Assembly: GCF_002104995.1 (NCBI RefSeq)
Contig: NW_024468256.1
Coordinates: 20,001-84,000 of the forward strand
Source: Linderina pennispora
Taxonomy: Eukaryota > Kickxellomycota > Kickxellomycetes > Kickxellales > Kickxellaceae
Direction: 5' to 3'
DNA length: 64,000 nucleotides
The notes under the pieces were generated by a model that made no database searches, was not told the origin of the DNA, and was given only the letters and a program-made list of their open reading frames with translations. The position numbers and the translations under genes were made by a program. Numbering within the stretch: position 1 is the first letter of the stretch; each line of letters starts with the position of its first letter. Shown here in pieces: positions 12,476 through 21,930 of this stretch.

Positions 12476-13609
12476 ATGGGCTCGAACTACATTTATTTAT
12501 TTCTGCGCAGCCGCGTTATCACCGACGCCGAAAGGGTGGCCGCTGCAACATCCTCTAGACATCCACCTAGACCCAGTGGGCGATACAGATCGAGATGTGA
12601 TTATCTTTGGAGGCGTGTTCTACGGGATAACTCTGCTTTTGATGGTGTACTGTTGGGTCAATCATGGATACAGACCAATACGCGCAAAAAACATGCCAGT
12701 CATGACTCTCATGTACTTTTCAAACTTTCTCTGGTTTTTCGGAGACTATAGCGACAAATGGAAACGTAGTCGTTATTGGCGCCTGGAGCGTTTGCAAGGC
12801 TTGGGGACTGTGGGTTCGGGTCGCTGCTACCTTCACGTTTTCGTCGGCTGTTTTGTTCCGCCTCATAGCTTTCGACCGTGTCTTCAACCGTAACAAGCCC
12901 TGTAGTGGAGTCGGGTTCTATGCGCCGATGGTGGTGTTTGGTCTCATGCTGATTGTATTTTGCTCAGTGACTCAGGCCCTCGATGACAAAATTACATTAC
13001 ACTATATCCCCGAGCTTGAGATTTGCGACTATGCAAAAGGGGTTCAAGATAGCTGCTCTTGGGATACTGTGGGCGATTTGGCTCGCCATTGGTGTCTATA
13101 TTTTGCGGGTACGCAATGTCCAGTCCTCCTACAACGAATTCTTCCACTTTGTCGCCATATTCACCATTAGCGTGATGGCAATTCTCTACACTACACTACT
13201 TCATATCCTCCACCCAAACTTCCCCTTCGTCCGTGCACTGCGCGCCAGTAACACGTCAGCAGACCTGATTGTTGGCAACCTCTGCATCTGGATTCTGATG
13301 GCGAATCCAGCCTACCAGTGCCTGTTCCGTCACGAAGCGTATCTGAATGAATGGCTGCTTGCCCTATCCATGGACGGCCGTAAAGCAGACATTCAGACAG
13401 AGAATGACTACACAACACCTAATGTTGGGAGCTATTCTCGCATGGAAGGCAACATCAACAGGCCAATCGGAACTGACAGCGACACGCTACGACACTACAA
13501 CATCACCACCCTAGACTTCGCTTTAGGTCTTGATCCATACACTCCTAATGCCAGTCGGCATTTTTCGGCTTCCGATGGGACAGTAAATGGGACAAGACTC
13601 AATTTTTAA
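12476..13609 (+). pseudogene. Seven-transmembrane receptor-like protein, frameshifted copy 3
   Basis: Third paralogue of the tandem set. Pieces in different frames line up with copy 2: TDAERVAA (12515-12545), DPVGDTDRDVIIF and GYRPIRAKNMPVM with LWFFGD (about 12565-12760), FRLIAFDRVFNRNKPC (12855-12900), then a long C-terminal piece from about 13035 to 13609 with LGILWAIWLAIGVYILRV, NPAYQCLFRHEAYLNEWL and the family end motif LDFALGLDPY. At least four single-base shifts would be needed to read it through; no premature stop is needed other than those the shifts create. It is either a recent pseudogene or an error-containing active gene. The tail is shorter than in copy 2. Confidence 0.65.
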
Positions 13610-13695
13610 GAATAAAGCCTGCTGAAATATAGAAGAGCACAAATAGCAGATCAATGCTATTAGCTACAGTTGCACTTGCTGACAGCACATGCACA

Positions 13696-13963
13696 TCGGT
13701 CTACCAGCCCCCGTGTGGTTTGGCTTTGCGCCAACCTTTGAGCCTGGTGCCCTGCTCACCGTTGCTTGGGCCAGCGGTAAGGTCTCATTTGTGCCCATGA
13801 TGTTTAACGGGGCAAAGTGATCCTCGGAAGTAAAATGGTGGAAATAAAATATAGCAAAAATAGTATGCTCACTACAGGGGTCGAACCTGTGACCTACGCG
13901 TTATTAGCACGTCGCTCTAACCGACTGAGCTAAGCGAGCCGAATCCAATTTTCACCGATGAAT
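13696..13963 (-). repeat. Inverted duplication 2, left arm: ALADIN 3' end plus tRNA-Ile
   Basis: Reverse complement of 19970-20237. By eye only two substitutions are visible in 268 bases. The arm contains the last ~40 codons of the ALADIN gene with its stop codon, the 46-base spacer, the complete tRNA-Ile gene and its 5' flank up to the solo LTR. Because the intact ALADIN gene is at 20113-21930, this is the derived copy. The outer boundary (13696) falls inside the ALADIN reading frame. Confidence 0.85.
13866..13939 (-). tRNA. tRNA-Ile (AAT)
   Basis: 74 bases with a 7-bp acceptor stem (GCTCGCT/AGTGAGC), a D-arm, an anticodon loop CTAATAA giving AAT, and a T-arm with the TTCGACC loop. No intron. 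It is the inverted copy of the tRNA at 19994-20067 and appears identical to it. Confidence 0.95.
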
Positions 13964-14680
13964 TGTGGGATTTAAAAGAGGTGAAGGAGAGGTTTGATCA
14001 GTGGGTCGATCACCAGCACTGTCTGGATCGGTCATGAAGGGCATTGTAGTCGATGGTCTTGCTTGAATATGATATCCGTGAATAAGCGGTGATAATAATA
14101 ATAATAATAATAATAATGGTCGTGGGAAATACAGATATCCTAGTGAAATATTAAACTACCAAGCTCTTTCCTCTCATTTGTGGAAATCTGCAAGGTAATC
14201 TACAACTTCGACAGTAACGGTCCTATCTAATAACTTTGGAAAACTAAATAGAATAAAACTCAGTGAACTGTTCTTTAACGAGATCATATACTAAAAAGTA
14301 GACAATAAAACTTAATGCTGCTCGCTGCTTATGGCTGTATTTATACTCGCTCGGTGGGATGGACTTTGGCAAACGGAGTATGCTACTTGCTGCTATCGGC
14401 TGCCAGGTGACCACGGGATAGTGCTCCCACATCTGTATAGACTTGATATATACACATCGGAGGCCATCTGTTGGTAGACATCGTGAGCCAGATACATCGC
14501 AATGAATCAATTCGTGGGTGTCAGCTCGACCAGCGATAGTCAGGGGCAGTCCGTCCTGATAGCGGAACAGCGGCATGTGATGAAGGAGAGAAGAGAAGTA
14601 AAAGAAAAAGGGAAGACAAATAAAACCCCTTGATATGTAACCATGTCATGGTCCAACCGTGGACCGATTATGACATGAAA
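13964..14680 (-). mobile_element. Solo LTR, family B copy 1 (with internal insertion)
   Basis: Diverged, reverse-oriented copy of the LTR seen at 14685-15242 and 19405-19969. Its 3' end is CCCACA at 13964, 25 bases from the 5' end of tRNA-Ile; its 5' end lies at about 14680, head to head with copy 2. It carries about 160 extra bases not present in the other copies, including an (ATT)n microsatellite near 14096-14117. The conserved segment with the short ATG frame (start 14044, minus) is kept. No target-site duplication was found. Confidence 0.7.
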
Positions 14681-14684
14681 TTTT

Positions 14685-15242
14685 TGTCATGTTGTAATCG
14701 GTCCATGGTCGGATCACGATATGGTTACACAAAATAACCGGACCAAATTGTTTCTTTTACCTCCGTTCTTTTGCGACTATTCCGTTATCCACGCTAGCCA
14801 TCCCCGACTATCGCAGGTCAAGTTGACTCCCGCGAATGGATTCGATATATGTCCGACGCCCAACGTCTACCAACAGGTGACCTCCGATATGTATAGATTG
14901 GCTCTATTCGGATGTAGGAGCACTATCCCGCGGGCGCCCGACAGCCGATAACAGCATGTATTATACTCCGTTTGCCGAAGTCCATCCCACCAAACGAGTA
15001 TAAATACAGCCATGAGTAGTGAGCAACTTTTAGTTTTATGGTCTACTTTTTAGTATATGATCTCATTAAGGAACAGTTCACTGAGTTATATTTCTAATTA
15101 GTTTTCCAAGTTATTAAGTCAGGACCATTACAAGCAAGACAAAGCAAGACAAGCGACTACAATGTCCTTCATGACAGATCCAGACAGTGCCGGAAATCGA
15201 CCCACTGATCAAGCCTCTCCTTCACCCCTTTTAAACACCACA
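14685..15242 (+). mobile_element. Solo LTR, family B copy 2
   Basis: 558 bases beginning TGTCATG and ending ACCACA (TG...CA termini), about 85-90 percent like copy 3 by eye. It contains a TATAAATA box near 15000 and, close to the 3' end, an ATG frame from 15162 reading MSFMTDPDSAGN. A 4-base TTTT flanks both ends, a weak candidate target-site duplication. The 3' end lies 40 bases upstream of tRNA-Ser. No internal retrotransposon domain is attached. Confidence 0.75.
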
Positions 15243-15282
15243 TTTTCATCAAATGTGATTTAGGCAAGTCTTTAAGCCTACT

Positions 15283-15364
15283 GTCAATATGCCCGAGTGG
15301 TTAAGGGGAGTGACTAGAAATCACTTGGGCTCTGCCCGCACAGGTTCAAATCCTGTTGTTGACG
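15283..15364 (+). tRNA. tRNA-Ser (AGA)
   Basis: 82 bases with acceptor stem GTCAATA/TGTTGAC, anticodon stem-loop with loop CTAGAAA giving AGA, a long variable arm (GGGCTCTGCCC) typical of class II tRNAs, and a T-arm with the TTCAAAT loop. No intron. Solo LTR B2 ends 40 bases upstream. Confidence 0.95.
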
Positions 15365-16504
15365 ATTGTTTTTGCGCGAGTTTAAATAGTTCAATTTTTA
15401 TGCAAGGCTGGCCGGGTTGGGGATTCCAAGCTCCCATGAGTCGCTATTGGTCAACTATTCGCATGATTTGTTCCATTCGCTACCTTTTGCAGGGAACGTG
15501 CTGCGAGCTGGTCGGCTGCATTGGCTATCGCACTCCTTCAGAGAAACGACCAACGGTAATCTGTCGGTTTATTAAATAATACTAACACATTGCTGTTTAC
15601 CATAACACAGGTATCATATTGTTGATTTACCAAAGTTTGGCTGGCACCTGATTTGACGGCAAGATATCTGGCACTACCTCCTGGTGCAAAATTTTCTTTC
15701 TCCAAGATCCGACTTGCATTGGGCCACCAAGCTACCCCTACTGCTGGTATGTGGGAAGCACTATCCACACATAGACGAATTGAGCTACAGGACCATTACA
15801 TTCATTTGTTTTTAGGGGAAACGAGATGAACACTAAAAACACACTGAGATACTTGCATCAATATCCTGTCCACGCTACAGCAAGGACGCCTCAATTGTAT
15901 AAAAGCATTAGTCATTTTCAAAGATTGTTTGCCCAACAGATGCTGTATCTATGCTTGAATTTTTAATACCACTATTTTCTTAATGTTTCTAAACCCCTCA
16001 TTTTGCCCACCTTTAGGTATGCATATTGTAGGTCTAGAGCACACAGTGGCTGGTGTAGGATAAGAGGAAAAAGAAATAAGAAATGAGTAGTGAAAGATAC
16101 CTTATATGTGAGTATATATGTAATTTTTGTATAGTGCAGATTCCAAATAAGCTGCTAAGCAATGGTATCTTAATCTAGAAATGTGCAAGCAGTGAGTGTA
16201 TCAACAATAGAAAGTGACAGAGTCAAGGAATATATATTGATAAAGAAAGCTAAAGAAAAGTAGGAAGGGAGAGGTGAGCACAAAGGTTTTATACTATTGC
16301 TCTGGTGGCACAGCCAAATAGAAGAGGAATGAAAAAAGAAAAACAGGAAAAAAATATGTGGTTCATAGTAATCAGATCTTGATATTCTAACAGTTGTTTG
16401 CTTTAACAAGTACTAAGTGCACAGATATGAGTTAAGTGTTATTTGATTTGTACTAAATCTGCTCTATTCCATTGATGGTGAATAATTTAGATATATGAAA
16501 AACC
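15365..16504. other. Gene-free stretch with a tRNA-like fragment
   Basis: No protein gene is recognised. On the minus strand from 15794, a stretch beginning GGTCCTGTAGCTCAATT resembles the 5' half of a tRNA (acceptor strand and A box), followed by an imperfect anticodon-like hairpin, but no T-arm or 3' acceptor strand follows; it may be a degraded tRNA or a tRNA-headed SINE fragment. The remainder is AT-rich. Confidence 0.4.
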
Positions 16505-17661
16505 TATTAACTTAGGGAATGAGTGGTTTTAGAATATATAGAAAGTATAACTTCTTGAATTGACAGAGGGGAAGAAGGAAGGCTGGTCATCCATCTGGGC
16601 CATTATACATATGCATTTTGGCCTTGTCTATGGTGGTGCAGGGGGACTCTAGACCCTGGATGTCAACAAAACCTACTGGAAAATACTACTGAATCTAAGA
16701 GCTACTGCCATATTGTTGTACTTTTATATGGATCCAGTGGAGGCATCTATCATTGTTGAACATACAATGACCTGACACAGATCCCAATTATTTATAGGCC
16801 ATAAGGACTAAATCACAGCTTTCTGGGCCACTGGTCCTTACTCCTATTTTTATCAATATCTACCTCAAACCCAGTGTTGTATAACTGATCCTGATCCCTA
16901 GATCCATACCACAGTGCATACACAAGAGTATAGTGGCCCCACTATATAGTTCAGTATATGCCAGCATGTCAGCAGCCCTCCTCAGTTTCTTTACTGTCAC
17001 TAGTTATATACAACCTTAAGTTACCAGTATCACAACACTCAGTATGCGAAAATATTGCAAAAGGACAGCTTCAATGATTTCTTATATCAGTTGGTGATCA
17101 CCCTGATATGTCCACTGGTTTGTAGCTGATCTATAGAATGCCTGACACAAGGTCACGGCAATACAATAACATATGACAATGTTGTGCATCTGTGATGTCT
17201 GGGCTTGAAGCTCCAAGTCGAGCCCCCAAATTGTCCAAATTGTCTGATGCTTGAGTGATCATCAAGGACTAACTGCTACTGCGCCACCTGATATACCACA
17301 TATGGGTAGTATGTATGTTGCGACCTTCTATGGTTGTGCATAAGTACCTGAAGCTAACAAATGTAGTTGACATCGCTATGTTGTGCAGGGTAATATCCTA
17401 CTATAAAACGTATGGATTATTGACAGACAAGATGAGATGAGAATGACCGATGACTGATGACTGCCAAATAGACTTTCTATATTTATGATTTGATTTTGTT
17501 GACATTCGGGGTCTGGAGTCCCCCTGCGCTACCATAGACAAGGCCAAAATGCATATGTACAAAGGCCCAGACAGATGACCAGCCTTCCTTCTTCCCCTCT
17601 GTCAATTCGAGAAGTTATACTTTCCATATATTCTATAACCACTTATTCCCCAAGTTAACAG
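16505..17661. mobile_element. 1.16 kb element with ~170 bp inverted terminal repeats
   Basis: Segments 16505-16673 and 17494-17661 are inverted copies of each other with scattered substitutions (roughly 88-90 percent identical by eye). The outer ends carry TTAACTT and the inner ends GTCAACAAAA. The ~820 bp between them has no intact frame. This could be a non-autonomous DNA transposon with long inverted ends, or two opposed solo LTRs; the right outer end does start TGTTAAC like an LTR. No clear target-site duplication is seen. It abuts a gag-like fragment. Confidence 0.55.
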
Positions 17662-17685
17662 ATTTCAATTTATATTATTTTCAAG

Positions 17686-17897
17686 CACCAGTATGACAAC
17701 GCCCACTTCTGCAAGAATGCCAAGGGTTGCAAATACCATGAGACCGAATGCCCCTCAACCCTCTGTGGGAGCAGTTATCCCCGACCAGGAGGAAATGCTA
17801 CTCACTGCAGACACAATAGCTGTTATGTTGGTGGCAGAGGAAGCAACGGAGTGGAGCTCAGGGCTGGACAAACTGCTCCCGGATGTGTCCGAGTCAG
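17686..17897 (+). pseudogene. Possible retrotransposon Gag fragment
   Basis: The frame from 17686 reads through a short Cys/His-rich stretch (FCKNAKGCKYHETECP, then CG, THCRHNSC), reminiscent of the nucleocapsid-like end of some LTR retrotransposon Gag proteins, although it does not match the canonical CCHC knuckle. It is truncated on its 5' side at the 16505-17661 element and probably on the other side by LTR A2. Function of any kind is unlikely. Confidence 0.3.
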
Positions 17898-18285
17898 ATG
17901 ATGTAGCAGGAGGACAGAGTCAGGGAATCTTGTCAAGTTCGGGTCGAAGTTCAAATAAATGCTATTCAAACTTGAAACAGGGTTAAGATGGGTTGAAACA
18001 GAATATACGAGTAGGGAACTCTAGTAGACACTAGATGATGAGTTGTCTTATGGTCTTGTCAAATCGAAGCATATATATGCTTCGATGCACTAGCATCTTG
18101 CTAGTGACATTGTGTTGCATGAACGACGGGAATACTGGTCACTGGTCCTTGCGGCATAAAAGTACTGCATTGTTGTACCACCTGCGGGCTTGGATCTGTG
18201 GGAGCTGGGTCAGGGGATATCGTGGGAGTTCGAGCCGAGTCATTATGCTCATACTCATTGGATTCGAGCATAATATAGCATAACA
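17822..18285 (-). mobile_element. Solo LTR, family A copy 2 (3' boundary tentative)
   Basis: Read on the minus strand it begins TGTTATGC at 18285. Inside are an acidic short frame with an in-frame ATG (about 18271) ending at 18101 with the family peptide motif (TSIPVVHAT) and a palindrome around a TATA-like core (GAAGCATATATATGCTTC, near 18070). The end at 17822 is chosen because an ACATAACA word matches the expected ATAACA terminus; this is the least certain boundary. Diverged from copies 1, 3 and 4. Confidence 0.5.
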
Positions 18286-18287
18286 AT

Positions 18288-18658
18288 TGTTATGCCCATC
18301 GTTGATGATCATGAACATGTCGCAGATATGCTCCTAGATCAAGATCAAGATCAAGACATGCGAGACCCACGACTGCCCCGCATCTCTTCTTCTGTTTCAG
18401 TCTCAATCCCACAAGACCAGTTTTATTCCCATGTGACAATGGTTGACCCAGTTACGGGGATTCCTATTGTCCATGCAGCCCCGAGACCATAGCTCAAGTG
18501 TGCATCAGTATATATAAGTGCACATCTTATACATGCACATAGAGAGAAGGCGAACTCGGATCCTGTCTTTGACTTTGATTTCCTGAATATAACAATCTCT
18601 GACTCAAGCTCTTCTTTCTATTCGGCTCAATCATTATCACCTGGGCCAGGTGATAACA
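18288..18658 (+). mobile_element. Solo LTR, family A copy 1
   Basis: 371 bases starting TGTTATGCCC and ending GATAACA, so the termini are short inverted repeats of the TG...CA type. It is close to copy 4 at 55031-55399. A frame starts at the ATG within the terminus (18292) and runs to 18492, with repeated Asp-Gln codons and the motif DPVTGIPIVHAAP. The 3' end has a palindrome around CCTGGGCCAGG. It is wedged between copies 2 and 3, with two bases between each. Confidence 0.75.
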
Positions 18659-18660
18659 CA

Positions 18661-19101
18661 TGTTATCGCTCGGTGGGAGTGATAATATGCTAGCAAAGGA
18701 GCTAGCGTCGGAAGAGCTCGAACCGGAGCTCGGACATCGGGGAGAGAAGGTTGGGATTGTAACGGGTTATATTGGGAAACAGGGTCTGAGTCAAGGAATA
18801 TTCGGGGGCTTGTTGTTCTTGTCTTGTCCTGTCGGTCTGACTTCTCCATATATATGGAGTAGTCAACGAGTGTCTTGGCTACGCTTTAGGTGTAGCATAT
18901 ACGATAGGAATTCCTGTGTTAGGATCCGTAAGAGGAGCATAAAGGGCGGACTTGTTCCGTAGACGAGGCAGTGTACTTGTGTTTATATTGCGAGTGGAAC
19001 CTTGTGCGTGTGTGACGTTGTCTTGGCCCGGGTCTTGATCTTGATCTTGATCTCGCAGGTGGGCTTCGTCATGTTCATGCTCATCCGAGTTGAGCATAAC
19101 A
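18661..19101 (-). mobile_element. Solo LTR, family A copy 3
   Basis: 441 bases; on the minus strand it begins TGTTATGCTC (19101) and ends CGATAACA (18661). A 4-base CACA flanks both sides (18657-18660 and 19102-19105), a probable target-site duplication. It carries an acidic frame (start 19097, stop 18879) with DPNTGIPIVYATP at its end, followed by a palindromic TATA core (CCATATATATGG). The LTR 5' end is 13 bases from the 5' end of tRNA-Thr. Confidence 0.75.
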
Positions 19102-19114
19102 CACAATATAAGAT

Positions 19115-19187
19115 GCCTTCTTGGCTCAGTTGGCAGAGCGTCTGCCTAGTAAGCAGAAGGTCGCCAGTTCGATTCTGGCAGAAGGCA
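19115..19187 (+). tRNA. tRNA-Thr (AGT)
   Basis: 73 bases: acceptor GCCTTCT/AGAAGGC, D-arm GCTC...GAGC, anticodon stem TCTGC/GCAGA with loop CTAGTAA giving AGT, T-arm GCCAG/CTGGC with TTCGATT loop. All stems pair. No intron. Confidence 0.96.
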
Positions 19188-19311
19188 GGCCATCATTTTG
19201 CTATCCCTAGCCTCGATGTGGCAAAGGTTAAGCACAACTGTATCTATTTTTTTGTTTGGCCAGGGTCGATGTCCACAAAAAACTTCTATGAAGTGAACTT
19301 GTGCAAAAATG

Positions 19312-19383
19312 GGGCTCTGCCGGGGATTGAACCCGGGACCTCTCGCACCCTAAGCGAGAATCATACCGCTAGACCACAGAACC
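19312..19383 (-). tRNA. tRNA-Pro (AGG)
   Basis: 72 bases on the minus strand: acceptor GGTTCTG/CAGAGCC, anticodon stem TCTCGC/GCGAGA with loop containing AGG, T-arm with TTCAATC loop. No intron. Solo LTR B3 begins 21 bases upstream of its 5' end. Confidence 0.95.
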
Positions 19384-19404
19384 AAGTATGCATTATGTCT
19401 ATCG

Positions 19405-19969
19405 TGTCATGTCGTAATCGGTCCATGGTCGGATCATGACATGGTTACACAAAGCAACCGGACCAAATTATTTCTTTTACCTCCGTTCTTTTGCCGCTGT
19501 TCCGTTATCCGCGCTAGCCATCCCGACTATCGCGGGTCAAGCTGACTCCCGCGAATGGATTCGATATATGTCCGACGCCCGATGTCTACCAACGAATGAC
19601 CTCTGATATGTATAGATCGGCTCTATCGGGATGTAAGAGCACTATCCCGCGGGCGCCCGGCAGCCGATAACAGCATGTATTATACTCCGTTTGCCGAAGT
19701 CCATCCCGCCGAATGAGTATAAATACGGCTATGAGCAGTGAGCAACTTTTAGTTTTATTGTCTACTTTTTAGTATATGATCTCGTTAAGGAACAGTTCGC
19801 TGGGTTATATTTCTAATTAGTTTTCCAAGTTATCAAGTCAGGACCGTTACAAGCGAGACAAGTGAGACAAACGAGAAAAGCAACTACAATGTCCTTCATG
19901 ACCGATCCAGACAGTGCTGGTGATCGACCCACTGATCAAGCCTCTCCTTCACCTCTTTTAAATCCCACA
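19405..19969 (+). mobile_element. Solo LTR, family B copy 3
   Basis: 565 bases from TGTCATG to CCCACA. It has the same internal order as copy 2: a TATAAATA box near 19717, then a short ATG frame from 19889 reading MSFMTDPDSAGD and running towards the LTR end. It sits between tRNA-Pro (5' end 21 bases away, divergent) and tRNA-Ile (24 bases downstream). No internal domain is attached. Confidence 0.75.
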
Positions 19970-20237
19970 ATTTATCGGTGAAAATTGGATTCGGCTCGCT
20001 TAGCTCAGTCGGTTAGAGCGACGTGCTAATAACGCGTAGGTCACAGGTTCGACCCCTGTAGTGAGCATACTATTTTTGCTTTATTTTATTTCCACCATTT
20101 TACTTCCGAGGATCACTTTGCCCCGTTAAACATCATGGGCACAAATGAGACCTTACCGCTGGCCCAAGCAACGGTGAGCAGGGCACCAGGCTCAAAGGTT
20201 GGCGCAAAGCCAAACCACACGGGGGCTGGTAGACCGA
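19970..20237 (+). repeat. Inverted duplication 2, right arm
   Basis: Parental arm of the duplication described at 13696-13963: tRNA-Ile 5' flank, tRNA-Ile, spacer and ALADIN 3' coding end. The inner border coincides with the 3' end of LTR B3, just as the left arm stops at the 3' end of LTR B1. Confidence 0.85.
19994..20067 (+). tRNA. tRNA-Ile (AAT)
   Basis: 74-base cloverleaf with acceptor GCTCGCT/AGTGAGC, anticodon AAT in loop CTAATAA, and a T-arm with the TTCGACC loop. Its 3' end lies 46 bases from the stop codon of the convergent ALADIN gene. Confidence 0.96.
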
Positions 20238-21930
20238 CTCGCACGCGTTTCTTGCTGGTTGCGGGCTTTTCCACCTTGAGTGATGATTTCGGCTGGTTGT
20301 CCGTCGCCATTATCGTCGGCGTGAGGCTTTTGCTGCTTGCCCCAGTTTGGCCCACGGATGTAGCCAAGTGGGCTCAGCACATGGGCGTCACCTCCTGCTC
20401 GGAACAGTGGGGCGGTGTTGACCATGTATGCAGCCAGCAGCGTGACATCAGATGAAGTGGCGTCTGCGTCAAAGCCAGCCACCAAGCGCTGGCCGGTTGG
20501 GTCCAGGGCCAGCGACCGAATCGCACCACCGACCCGGATGCTCTCGGTTGCATCATCGACCGCTGTTGTCGCATGCCCCTCGAATGTCGATACCACAGAT
20601 ATGTCGACCTCCAGCGTGGGCGGCCCCATGTACACTGCCAGCGCAAAAATTGACGAGCTGTTGACCACCGAGAAGAACGCAGACCGCGAGTCGGGCGACC
20701 ACACAAGCTGTGATACATTGGCTGGGAAGTCCGACCACACGCGTGACCCCCACGACTCGGTCTCCCATAGGCGTAGTTGATTGTTGGCATGCGTTGATGC
20801 CACATAGCTGCCACTGGGGCTAACAGAGATACTTAGTGTTGCGGCCCGCGATGTGCTGCCAGACCGTCTCAGTGGAGTGGCTGTCTCCAGCGCTGTGTCC
20901 CAGACTGTCAAGTGCCCATGTGTCTGGTGTCCTGTGATAAGCCACTGTCCGTCAGGTGCAAACGCTAGAGCCGACACGCTGGTGCTCGAACGCGGAATAA
21001 GCTGAACTTTTATTCATCGGTCGCACCTGGTTGCTGTGCAATGCCGACTCTGAGACATCGGGGAGTGGTGGGAACGAGAGAAGCGACATCCATGCTGAAA
21101 GATGGGACTGTACCCAAACTGGGAGCAGTGGCAGACTGCGCGCTATTGTAGCCCGAAGCCGGTGCTCCAGGAAGAAGCTTCCACAGGCACACACCCGAGC
21201 GACAGCCTACTGCCAGCGTATACCCGTTGCAAGGCTGCCACGCCATCGACGTGATCCCTTGCATGTGCACGTTCTCCAGTATGTTGGCACACCAGGTGTC
21301 GTTGGCCAGATCGTACAGGAGTACCGTGTCTGTAGCGCGGTGGGCAACAGCAATCAGCGACCGGTGCGGATGCCAGGCGATGCATGAAATGGGTCCTTCG
21401 ATGTTTGTCATAATGCTTCGCTGGCCTTCGGCCTCTTCAGCCTCCATCTGGGCTGCTAACGCGGCCGACGCAGTCCCGTTAACACTGCCAAGCACGATCC
21501 TCGCCACCGGCGCTGGCATGCAGCTCTCGGCAAGCCGCAGCAAATCCAGACGCCGCTGGTCTGTGAAGGTCGATGCATGTTGCTTAATGTTCCATAGCCA
21601 GAGTACACTGTTGACAAATGTAGCTACCGCTGACCCGTTGCTATCAGCTGCAGTTGCTCCTGCAACGCTATTGGTATTGTTCAGCTCTGACTGCAAGAGA
21701 ATCGACTCTTTGCTGACTGCTGACTGCGCTGTACGGAGTTTGAGAGCCTCTGGAACCAGTATGTGTGGGAATGCAATTCCGCCGTCTTGCACATACTGAA
21801 GCAGGCTGGTGTCGTCGCCATTTTTCAGCTGGATAAATTTCATGTCAGATTCGCCCACTGTTACAGACTCCGTCGATGGCGGACGCAGGCCGCATTGTTC
21901 AAAAGTCGTAGCCACCCGGTACGAATTCAT
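20113..21930 (-). CDS. ALADIN-like nuclear pore WD-repeat protein (frameshifts)
   Basis: The N-terminal piece (21930 to about 21080) carries WD repeats with wording typical of ALADIN/AAAS: ISCIAWHPHRSLIAVAH, TVLLYDL, then GITSMAWQP, TLAVGCRSGVCLWKL. The second piece (about 21010-20260) continues with SVSALAFAPDGQWLITG, LTVWDTA, QLRLWETESWG, SQLVWSPDSRSAF and IRSLALDPTGQRLVAGF. The C-terminus in a third frame is KSSLKVEKP ... GALLTVAWASGKVSFVPM and the stop at 20113. Start is the Met that begins NSYRVATTFEQCGL. Frame changes near 21090-21000 and 20290 break the model although conserved blocks are intact. ALADIN is a scaffold-associated nucleoporin; nuclear pore location is inferred from the family. 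Confidence 0.8.

Noticed and set aside
14096-14117. Trinucleotide (ATT/AAT) run as a CRISPR-like or regulatory repeat
   Set aside because: It is a plain microsatellite inside the extra segment of LTR B1; no spacers or repeat-spacer order.
15700-15794. Possible tRNA on the minus strand beginning GGTCCTGTAGCTC
   Set aside because: The 5' acceptor strand and D-like arm are present but there is no T-arm and no complementary 3' acceptor strand.
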